DNA from: Symsagittifera roscoffensis
Lineage: Eukaryota > Xenacoelomorpha > Acoela > Convolutidae
Length of the DNA stretch: 64,000 nucleotides
Assembly (NCBI RefSeq): GCF_963678635.1
Contig: NC_087071.1
Coordinates: forward strand, 33,158,141-33,222,140
Direction: 5' to 3'
The notes beneath the pieces were generated by a model, which ran no database searches, was not told the origin of the DNA, and saw only the letters and a program-made list of their open reading frames with translations. Made by a program: the position numbers and the translations under genes. This document shows positions 53,334 through 63,055 of this stretch, one piece after another. The first letter of the stretch is position 1, and each line of letters begins with the position of its first letter.

Positions 53334-54154
53334 CTACAAAATTGCAAACAGCACGTTGCTCACTTTTTGAAAGTTGCTAATCACACAAAAAATCCAATGT
53401 GGCCTTTCAGCCGACAAAACAAAGTGTTGAAAATTGAAAATGTGCAATATGAAAAAAGTAGGTCATACCCGGCCTCAAATCTTAGCTGACTCAATCGTGG
53501 GCGTTACCTCTAAACCAAGTGGGTCGCAGGCCTCTAGAAAATTGAACTCTTTTAATAACAATTTTTTGGAGTTTCTGTTTAACTGTTCGTTAACCCGAAA
53601 ATCTATTTTCCGATGACTTCAGGCTTGCTAAATGCGTGCGTAAAATTTTAAGAAAAAACTTAACCAGATTGAATTTGTGCTTCTCAGTGTTAAGTTGACA
53701 TTGTAAAGCGGTTTTTTTCGCAAAACTAGGTCGTGAAAAATTTAGTTTTGCTCTAGAAAAAACAAGTTTGCGAATCTTCATTTAGCTCTTCCTTGTCAAA
53801 AAAATTTCATAAAAAACTGAAATTCAAAAAACTGAAACTTTCGCCGAGTATCAAAATAATATTAAGTTCTAAACGTTTGTCCTTTCACTCATCAAAACAA
53901 CGAACAAAAGCGGCACAAATTTTCAAAAAGTATTTATTTTAAACATTTATATTAATGATGTAAAAAAACTATCTGAGCTAACTGCACAGCAGCCGGCTTT
54001 CCGTATTATAACTTAGTATTTTTCCGATGACTCTTGGAAACTTTTAAATAACTTTTTGAAACAAAAAATTTCAAATTTTCTTAGGTCAGTGTTATAAAAT
54101 GATATTTCAATTATCAACATTACATAAATTCAACTTTTTATATATAGTCTTTCT
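53334..54154. other. downstream flank of the dynein gene
   Basis: No separate gene is seen. The part next to 54155 is the 3' untranslated region of the dynein gene. An AATAAA on the minus strand at 53933-53938, 217 bp after the stop, is a likely poly(A) signal. Confidence 0.5.
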
Positions 54155-55820
54155 CTACTCGTTCGGGTTCTGAATGACTATGATGTTATGGTCCTTGTCA
54201 GGGGCAATCATGATCTCGTTCTTTTTTGATCTGACTCTGATGAAAGTCAACTCGTTCTCGGGGTCAATGTCGCGCACCAAACTGCTTCCCTGTTGAAAAC
54301 GATCAAGATGTAACTAATGTTCATGATAGTGATGTTTATATAGTTAATGCAAAATTGTTGGCAATTTCTTTTCGGTCAACAAACCTGAACGAAATTATTT
54401 AAACTTTGTTCATTTGGAAGTCTGAAATCAAATGTTACGTTTCTTAGTACGTAAAAACTTTCTTATGAAAATCAGTTAACCCAAAACTCACTATTTTTGG
54501 CCAATTAACTTTTTCATGGATATTGATATTGCTAGCAAAAGAGCTTTAACTACAATTAAAAACAGGTTGAAAGGAGAAATTCATTTTAAGGATTTTTCTG
54601 AAACTCAATATATGGAAATCAATTTCAAATGACTTTTCTCAATATAAACTGCATTAAGGGCGTGGGGGTCTAACTGGAAAAAACCTTTCCTACCCGTTGA
54701 ATTATCTATATATAAGGTGTCGCTTTTCTTTAGAAAGATACCATTCGGGATAATCGAAGAGATCCTAGGATAGCTTCGTTTGATGCTATATTTGAAAACA
54801 AAAATGAAATTTTCAAACGCGGCTAACAGCGTTTTGCTTATCGTTTTAATTTATCGCATATAAAAAAATTGGAACATTTAAACTGAAATTTCAGTCAACA
54901 TTTTTTAAATTTTTTTAATCTGCCTTGTAATATTTGAATAAATTTGCTTGTAATAACCTTGTAGGTGAGATCCTTGACAGCATTTATGTACTGAACAGTG
55001 GTGGAGTTGTCGAGAGATGATCTAAGGGACACCCCCTCCTGGTTGGCAATTATGGCCCCCACCACCCCCTTGTGGGTCTTGATTCGGTTGTACGTCTCCT
55101 CGATATCATTCTAAAAAACCAGTTAAAAAATATGAGGTAATTTCTTTTCTGTACAAAAACAATCAAAAAAGAACGGGCAAAACAGAAGAGTTTGAAACCC
55201 AGCAATAATTTTCATCTTTCATGTTGCAGTTCTCATTTTAGGTAACTGTTGGATAGATATTACATCAATATTATGTAAACTTGACTGTTTTTGGTAGCTG
55301 GTTTTTTATTCAGGTATTTTCATATTCCCAGCTAATTACAATTACGCATGGAATTGCATGGAGAGTGTATGACTAAGATTTTTCCATATATGGAAACTGT
55401 ATGACTAGCATTTTTGGTCAACCCGGGACAGTAGCGTTCAAAAAAGTTTACAGATTACAGAAGATTTGGAAACTAAAAAAACATCTGGAGTCAAAAAAAT
55501 CAATGTTTGCAATCAGATACAATCATTTCAGACTAAGCTTAAGACTTCAGGCCCTATTCATAGCTTTCTTTAGGGTATATTTTTGACAATTTTCTCCTCA
55601 AAATACATTAATTCTGGATCTAGACAAAAATGATTAAAAGGAACTAACATCAAACTATAATATTTGTTTTTGGTTGTGCGGTTACACCGGCAGCAATTAA
55701 ATTACTTTTTTGTAATTTCAAATCAGTTTGATGCTTAGGTCAAAATAGATATTTTAGAGAGCTTTTTGACAGTTTAGGGAAATGATGAAACGCTAAAATA
55801 TTCACACTCACACCAGACAT
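54155..55820 (-). CDS. dynlrb: dynein light chain roadblock (DYNLRB / LC7), three exons
   Basis: Spliced coding exons on the minus strand: 55812-55820, 54958-55110 and 54155-54289 (the last includes TAG), giving 98 residues, against 96 in the human protein. Introns are 55111-55811 (donor GTGAGT, acceptor TTTTTTAG) and 54290-54957 (donor GTTATT, acceptor CAACAG), both phase 0. Exon 1 codes only for Met-Ser-Gly. Exon 2 gives the [13 protein letters not shown] core and exon 3 the very conserved [30 protein letters not shown] and IVIQNPNE end of the family. Roadblock dimers sit on the dynein intermediate chain and help link cargo to the cytoplasmic or ciliary motor. All conserved segments are intact, so this looks like a functional housekeeping gene, and it shows that TAG acts as a stop here. 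Confidence 0.95.
55331..55427. repeat. fold-back repeat B, inside dynein intron 1
   Basis: Contains GCATGGAATTGCATGG, TATGGAAACTGTATGACTAG and ends CATTTTTGGTCAACCCGGG, the standard right end of the family. It lies in intron 1 of the roadblock gene. Confidence 0.6.
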
Positions 55821-56214
55821 TTTTGGTTATGTAGTGTTGAAGGTCTTTGTAGAGAGCCTGATTCCACTTGCAGCCAAGGAATAAAAAGAACTAATCGAAA
55901 ATCAGATTTGTTATGTAATGTAAGCTGAACACCTGGTAACACAAAACAAAATCACTTATTTTGGTCTTTTGTTATAAAAAGTATTCAGCGGTTATAGTAG
56001 ACGTGTTATTTAAAGACGCGCGTGCTTTTGTTACCATAATTTTGCATACATTACTGTGCGTATTATTATAACGTGAGTTATAACAATATTTGTTACGTTG
56101 ATTTGTGACGTTTTGCTACATTGGATAGTTTTTATACAACGCAACGCTACGAAATTCTTTTTGAAAAAAAATGAAAACTGAGACTCGGTATACCGGATAA
56201 TTGATATGCCGAAC

Positions 56215-56526
56215 CAGTGGCGGGTCTAGGATTTTCTCTAAGGGGGGAGGGAAGAGCCAAATTTTCGAAAATTTTGACGATCTTTTTTAGGTCGACCAAG
56301 TTGATTTTCTAAGCTCTACTATAGCACTAAAATTTCTGCGGCGCAGGCAAACTTTTGAAAAAGAAACAAAAATTTGAAAAAGAAACAAACCCTCAAAAAA
56401 TTTTAGTGTCGGTCGGCTTAAAACGAAATTTTTAAAGTTTTTCCAAATGGGGGACTCACTGGGCCGGAAGGGGTCAAATTCCTGAAGAAAAAAAAGCGAC
56501 CGCCCCCGCCCCCAAAGCTGCTCCTG
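56215..56526. mobile_element. hAT-type MITE (family A) with perfect 8-bp TSD
   Basis: Ends CAGTGGCGGGTCTAGG and GCTGCTCCTG are imperfect inverted repeats. The flanks TGCCGAAC (56207-56214) and TGCCGAAC (56527-56534) are identical, giving an exact 8-bp target-site duplication typical of hAT transposition. Interior blocks (GATCTTTTTTAGGTCGACC, GCGGCGCAGGCAAACTTTTG, GTCGGTCGGC) match the family. Confidence 0.92.
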
Positions 56527-56567
56527 TGCCGAACGAGTTTCAGTTCAATTTCGAGCGAGTAACGCAA

Positions 56568-56735
56568 CCCGGGTTGACCAAAAACGCAAGTCATACAATT
56601 TGCATATATTGAAAAAGGTAATCATAAACTTTTCATGCAATTCCATAAGTAAAGAAAACTGCATGAAATGTCTATGATTAGTGATTTTTCATATATGGAA
56701 ATTGTATCGCTAGCTTTTTCCCTTAAACCAAGAAA
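56568..56735. repeat. fold-back repeat B
   Basis: Begins CCCGGGTTGACCAAAAACG followed by AAGTCATACAATTTGC, contains CATGCAATTCCATAAG and ATGGAAATTGTATCGCTAGC; the far right end is degraded. It starts about 40 bp after the hAT MITE. Confidence 0.6.
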
Positions 56736-57579
56736 ACAGATTTGCTTAAAATTTTGGCTCTTTTTCAGTTCCCCCTTTTCAAAATACCGAGTTTTATGTT
56801 TGTTCTACGTGTTATTACGGCTAAATGCGTGATGTCACGATGTAAAGTATGTAGAACAAATCTGTTCACAAATGTCGATTTTCTCACCTCGCCAATTTTC
56901 ATTGCATTATGACAACGTTAAATAGGCGTTTCAAAACTGAATTTGAAAGGGCGGAACTGGGAAAGAGCCAAAAAATTTTTCTCAAAATTTTTGGGATGTG
57001 TTTGTGACCGAACACAAGTGACAAAAACCACGGTTTGTTCAAAACTAGAGTCACCAAAGGTTTGATCGTCTTGCATTTACTATGGAAATGACCTGAGTTG
57101 GGAAAACATTTTCTTACACAAATGATATAATGAAAGCATCAAACTTTTAATACTTGGCAAAACATTTTTAAAGATGATTGTTTCAAATTTGAATTTTTAA
57201 GTTATCAGACCTTGATAAAGGCAAACATAAGCCTGCCATAGAAAAGAAACATCAGTTTTTAGCCTGTTCGAAAAAGTTATCCCGAGTAACGGAAAAGACT
57301 CTAGTTTTTTTGTATCCAGGACTACGTTATGCACACAAAAAACTAAATCATGCAGGCAAAAAATTTTCCTTGAAAAATGTCTGTTCCAGTACAAAATTCC
57401 ATTTGCAGTTGAAAAAAAAAACAAAAAAAGGCGTCATCAAAAAAATGCTATTCATTCAATTTCCATGTATAGAAATTGTAAGACCAGCTTTTTTGGAATT
57501 GTTTTTTTTTGCACGGTACACCGAATCTTATGCCAAAACATGAGAATAAAGTTTTTTGAAAACTTGATGAAACTTTAGC

Positions 57580-57676
57580 AAAAGGTATGATAATTGTATG
57601 ATTTGTAACTTTTCGTAGACTAAGGGTATGGAATTGTATGCTAAGCATTTTTAGTCCATGGATAACAAACCGGGGA
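57580..57676. repeat. fold-back repeat B, right end
   Basis: Contains GGTATGGAATTGTATGCTAAGC and ATTTTTAGTCCATGGATAACAAACCGGGG, a diverged right end of the family. A further decayed piece may lie at 57310-57500 (ATTTCCATGTATAGAAATTG). Confidence 0.45.
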
Positions 57677-58790
57677 CCGTGCAGGCTTCTTATGAAAAGA
57701 AAAGCCAAGTAGCGCCATCTTGGGATTTAAAAACTTCGAACTAATTTCTGCAAAATTGAAACAAAACATTTTTTAAGTTTTGTTTGTTATTTGTTGACAA
57801 AACTTGCTCCTCAATTTGTTTATTTGCCAAGACTGTCAATTATTTACAAGTTCTGGGCTTTTATTTAGGTCATTTTAGCAAACCGAACAAAAAACATTGA
57901 AAAAAAAACCTTTTATTTTTTTTCAAGAATATGGTCAGCAAATTCGGGGCTACTGGCACAGCAACTTTTGTTGACTTTTAGCAAATCAATATGATGACAA
58001 CCAAATGGGTCGCTTAAGATCTGCAGGTTTTTATCGATCTCTCATCTAAAAGTTTACCAAACATAGCCGCAGAATTTCATTTTTGACTCAATGAAAACTG
58101 ATTTTTGTCTTCAATCCGGTAAAAAATAGTTAATTAAATATCCTTGTACATAGCTAATGGTCCCTAAATACATTACTTGATCCCTATGGGATGTTTTCAT
58201 AGGATAACTTTCACATGGGAAGTTTTTTCCTGACTTTCAATTATTACCTCAGCCACCACTTACTTATCCATACATTTTTTTTCAACTAAGACATATGGTG
58301 AACATTTGACCAAGTACTTTGGGTGGTCAAACAAATAAAAAAAATCTCAAATTTAGTGCAGCCCCTTTTACTTTTCGCGAGCAAAACTATAATTTCATAA
58401 TTCGAGCTATGATTCAGCGTAAAAGAGCAAAATTGGTATTAATCATAAGCACTCACCAGGCATGTAGAACGGTAGTACCATCTTGCTGGTGTAGAGTAAT
58501 GACATAATGTCGAATAATGAAATAAGCAAAACGGGTTTAATAGAAGATTGGCTCACTGATGATATTGATAAGCAAAACTAACTTTTCTTAGTTTTGCCAA
58601 ATAGTGTCAGATCAAAATTTCTTTATATTCAAGTCGTTTATAGTTGTCAGCTATAGATTTGAAGGAGAAGCAAACATAGAATATGACCAAAATTGTAAGG
58701 AACAGTTTTATTTAATTTAGTTTTTACAATTAACATGGTGCATTCATGCAAAACAAAAACATGGGTAGGCTAACAACAACCTCTGCTGCT
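57677..58790. other. intergenic stretch, no supportable gene
   Basis: AT-rich. On the minus strand an ATG at about 58501 starts a 16-codon open stretch ending at a GGTGAGTGC donor-like site (about 58450); no following exon could be recognised, so it is not called as a gene. Confidence 0.4.
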
Positions 58791-58830
58791 TATGGAAACC
58801 GATTAAACTCCTCGTTCAGTTTTTAGCTCT

Positions 58831-59103
58831 ATGTTGATTGAGAAAGGAGCAGACTACATTTTGATTGACACACAGAATGCCAATAAACTACCAGTGGCGT
58901 ATTTCTAAATCTGCTATCTAGATATAGCACTGAGTAAGTGGTATCTGCAAGATTACTTTCGGTTCCCCTGGCTTGAAATTTTGAAGATCCACGAAGTTTT
59001 GAAAAAGTACAAATTTATTATGGAAAAGGTTGATTTACTTCAACGAAATGAAAATCATTCACGAGATTTATTTGAATGTGATAACCCATCTGGAAATTTC
59101 TGA
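58831..59103 (+). pseudogene. ankyrin-like protein relic
   Basis: A plus-strand frame reads MLIEKGADYILIDTQNANKL and then PVAYF before a TAA (58906-58908), and continues in the same frame for 64 codons to TGA (59101-59103) with CYLDIALSKWYLQDYFRF and LEILKIHEVLKKYKFIMEK. The first part fits an ankyrin repeat (LI-x-KGAD...N...P), the second resembles later repeats only loosely. One in-frame stop and no visible start or splice sites suggest a broken copy. It might also be a cryptic exon of a real gene. Confidence 0.35.
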
Positions 59104-59292
59104 CCGCCGCAGTTTTTTCACAAATCTTATTACACTGCTCTCACCTACAGTTAGATGATGCCGTGTAACAACAGCCTATTGATCACTTGAGTGGTCTTTC
59201 TTCTGTTCACTTGAGAAATATCGAAACCAAGTTTCTATCAATTATTAGAATACTGAAGGAAAGATCAGTTGTGCTAGACTTCGACGAATTTC

Positions 59293-59320
59293 GCTGTACC
59301 AAAAATAATTTTGGTACAGC
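59293..59320. other. perfect 12-bp inverted repeat, 4-base loop
   Basis: GCTGTACCAAAA and TTTTGGTACAGC flank ATAA, forming a perfect hairpin. No gene lies close enough to call it a terminator or processing signal. Confidence 0.85.
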
Positions 59321-60495
59321 AAACCATCTATAGTTAAGGAACTAGATGCTACGATTTCTGTTTTTGTTACTCTTCTTTTTCTTTCCACCAGTCAGTTTCA
59401 AAAACATGAACAAAAGCGTTTAACTTGATGACAAATTATTTGTAGGAATCCACCGGGAAAGCGTTAATTGTGTTTATTTCAACATCAATCAAATTGTTCA
59501 AAGTTTTATTTTGAGAACCTCTAACAACATTTTTTACGTTAAAGGAAAAGAAAAGACTAATTGAAAACTTTTAATAATTTGATTGCCCGAGATTTGAAAA
59601 CTTAGATTTCGGAAAGTATAATTCTATAGACATTTATCTCCTTACCACTCCAAAAAAACGTCCCTATTTTGATTGGCTAATAAATTGAGCCACATCTAGA
59701 GACTAGCGAAAGTGGAAATTTGTCAATCTAACTCAGTGTGATGTGTTCGGAACATTCCATTGAGTGACATCAGAATAACATTGACAAGTTTAGAGCAACT
59801 TGATTGAAAATGCCTTTTGATGCAGAGGAAACAGTTAATCATACTATCTGGAGAAGACTATTTTGAGATAATTGTTTTCGACGATTGACAGTTCGTCTAC
59901 TTTAATATATTCAATAAGTTTAGAAAAAATAGCCAGCAAACAAGGGATTTTACTTTCCAAGCTAGTCTTAGTACTCAGCCGTCGAGCCGGAGTTCAAATG
60001 TTTGTCAGCAACAGTAACCTACTCAAAAAATTTCAAAAATTAATAAAACTCAGTAACGTTCAAAATTCAGTAAAGAAAATTCACTTTTTCAATAAATAAA
60101 CTGAAATTAACCCAGCCTATTTTGTAGTGAAAAATATTGAAAATGAAAATTATAATAAAAATGATTTTAGAAGTTTAGTTTTTAAGCTTAGTTTTACTAA
60201 AATTTTGCACAAAAATTTTCTTTGATGCAACTAGTCAGTAAAGAAACATCGTTTTGATTTTCATTTTTGTCTGGTATTGTTGGACAGTTCTACTAAAACC
60301 GAGGATATGAACAAAACTGTTGATACATCGAAAAGACTAAATATGGCAGTTGTAAGATCTTGGGAAAACAGAAGCCAGAATGAATTTTTAATTTCCTAGA
60401 GAGGAAAAAGTTTTATCGTAAGGATAGTCAGGGCAACCTATAGTCACTTTATAAGAAGATTTGATTGTTTGAGAAGCATTGAAAACTTGTGATGA

Positions 60496-60645
60496 TTCAT
60501 GCCGGTAATTGATGACTCATGCCAATGTTTTAACAATGATCAAAAATTTGTTAAACTTGCAACCGCAAGAAGACACAAGAGCTTGGATGTTAACTATGTT
60601 AAGCAAAACGTCTTCCAACACGATGGTCAGGAATCATCAATTTGA
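60496..60645 (+). pseudogene. relic of a viral-type packaging ATPase (A32/FtsK-HerA-like)
   Basis: A 49-codon stretch begins FMPVIDDSC, a Walker-B-like hydrophobic run with an Asp pair, and continues NNDQKFVKLATARRHKSLDV and NYVKQNVFQHDG, the pattern (RH..., then a Q/H-N-L/V-F segment) seen in packaging ATPases of large DNA viruses and of virus-like transposons such as Mavericks and adintoviruses. A Walker A motif is not found upstream, stops flank the fragment, and a weak continuation in another frame contains THINPRGS. A 20-bp imperfect duplication (GATGATTCATGCCGGTAATT / GATGACTCATGCC) lies at its start. It is an old dead fragment. Confidence 0.45.
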
Positions 60646-60999
60646 AAACATTTCATATCAATATACACATATAAACCCGAGAGGTTCTTGCCACGTCATT
60701 TCTGATTTCAGATGGTATCAGTGTATACGTAAGAGATGGTATATTCAACAGAGCAGAAAAAAATATTTAAAACTGTTTATGCTTCCCAAAAAAAACCTAA
60801 TGGAAGCTATTTAACAAATTCTTTCAAGTTTGAAGGTTTTGATATGTCAGTAATCCGAGTAATTCGCCTAGGAGTAGTTTGCGCAGGTGGGAGGAATACC
60901 TATCGATGTTGCCAAAAGCCTGAAGGATTTTTTTCTATGAGAGTGGGATCACTCGTGTTCAATCAGACATGAACTGTTTATCAGACTTTCAACGCCCCT

Positions 61000-61683
61000 T
61001 CAACCTCGTTCTCACACTCCTCTGCGTTTGGGTGACAGCCGTAATCACCCCTTGCTTTTTGGAGCTCGGTTGCATATTGAACTGAGATTTGTAAAAATTT
61101 CAAAAAAGCTTATTAGACCTATTTACTCGGTGAGCGTCAATCAGTCGTATCAATTGGTTGCAAAGGTGAAATTTTCAAAAAATCCTCCATTTATCTCAAT
61201 TGATAAAACTGAAATAAGTAAAATGAGCTTCACATCCTAAACTAACTTTCATTTTTCTCTGACGTTTTCCCTTTGATTCCTCTCCAAGGTTACCTAAAAA
61301 TTAAATTGCTTTGCTCAATACACAATGAAAAGGAAAGCTCCGAGAATATTGGCTAGTGCTTGCCTCATTTTCTCATATTCTGTGTTTTTACGACAGCTTC
61401 AATCGACCAGTACAAAGATAGTTTCCTACAGTTTGTAAAAGAGCAAAAACCTAAACAAGTGCTCTTCAGATTAACTAATTGCCCCATTTAATCAAAAGCA
61501 TTTTTGTTCTTCGTTTTATTTTTTTTGTATATTCAAAAGTCCTTGTGTGTTTTCAAAAAATGGTGAGGTTGAGTTGAGCCATTGTTTTGTTTGAGAGGGC
61601 GTAATTTTAAGAAGAAATAATCGAGAATGAAATTTGGTAGTGGCAGAAGAAGTGCTGAGAGAGAAAAAATAATTGGAGTTTTT

Positions 61684-61732
<49 letters not shown>

Positions 61733-62754
61733 TAATATTAAGCAGATGAGTTTTTGCTGGAAAACAAGGCTTTGTTGAAATTGCTCTCTACCTATGCCGT
61801 ATTATGCCAAGTACTCATTGTCAACTTACACTGGTACCTAGCCAAATTATCAGCAAAAAAAATCGCAGCAGATTGAATTGCTTGTTAACATTTAGATTTC
61901 GACTACATTCTTATGACTTTCTTTTAGTTGGCTTCTATCTTGTACCCTCGTGTGTTTTAAGGTAAGTTTGGTTTTCCAATCTTTCTGACTCAAAATTGAA
62001 AAGCAAGGTTTCTGATACAATTTGTCGAGTAATACAAAAATCAAATCATATTATAAATGAATATTGTTATTTGTACACATCATATTACTTTTTTACAAAC
62101 TGTTTTGTATGTACAATTTTAATATCAGTGTTAGTTTCGTTTGCTAAAGATAGTCGTCTAGCAAATAATTTGATAGTAGGTTAGCTTCCGCGGTTATATT
62201 CGCTTTATTTAGGTGCTCAAATGTCTTCTATTATTTGATGAGAAGTGAGTATTTTAAACTTTACATTAGTTTGTTAAAACACAATCTAGTCAATTATTTT
62301 TTGGATTAGATTTAAACTGATAATGAAGATGGTTATCGCATCATTACGAGGTCAAACTGCATTCTCATTAGGCGCGCCATTTGTTGTGCGTTGGTCTCTG
62401 CAATCTGCGAACAAGTCTTTAAGTTTTTCAAAGTTTGTTAGAGATTTCATTTATCAAAATATCACAAAAAAATTGTAACGTGATTTTTTTCGTTGCATAC
62501 AGCAAGCAGAAAAGTCCAAGCACCGAGGGAAAGAGCAGAGAATATCGAGCTGCACTAGATTTTAATCATTTTTCTCCAGATTCCCAAAATAAAAAGCTGA
62601 AAAAATAGCCTTTTTAAGAATTTGATTTTAGAGCCTCGCTCAGTCTTGCTGTGGAGTCAGCTTACAATTCGAAAAAAAATTGGCCGCGTATTGATCAGAG
62701 AAGAAATAATTGAAGAAACTATTTTCAACAGGGTTTTTTGAATTTCTGCGGTTT
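61000..62754. other. intergenic stretch with a GA microsatellite
   Basis: No gene can be supported. Short frames at 61028-61240 and 61996-62184 have no recognisable homology. A GC-richer patch at about 62340-62420 (ATTAGGCGCGCCATTTG) stands out but is unexplained. Confidence 0.4.
61693..61730 (+). repeat. (GA)n microsatellite
   Basis: About nineteen uninterrupted GA dinucleotides. Confidence 0.97.
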
Positions 62755-62990
62755 CCCAGGTTGACCAAAACTTCGAATCATTGAAAAATGTTTGTTTGAG
62801 CATAAAAACATTGCAACTTAAGGAAGTGAAAGTTTTTCCCTGCATTTTGGAAATTTTACGTTGAATTTTGTTTTGCAGCCATATAAAAACTACCTATCAT
62901 ACAATTTTTCTTTATCGTAATTTTATGGTAAACATTTTCATAGTATGGAATTGTATGACCGGCATTTTTGTGAATGGAGGTCAACCCGGG
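62755..62990. repeat. fold-back repeat B, nearly complete (236 bp)
   Basis: Starts CCCAGGTTGACCAAAAC and ends GGTCAACCCGGG, inverted to each other. The subterminal ATACAATT and GGAATTGTATGACCGGC segments are also inverted. It has no coding capacity, so it is a MITE-like fold-back element. Target-site duplication could not be defined because the end itself is palindromic. Confidence 0.7.
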
Positions 62991-63055
62991 TTGCGTATGA
63001 GCACCGGGAAGTTAGAAGTTAGAAATATATGTTTAACAATCAAGAATTGGTTCAA

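Noticed and set aside
58450..58503. Possible first exon on the minus strand ending at GGTGAGTGC
   Set aside because: Only 16 codons, and no downstream exon could be recognised.
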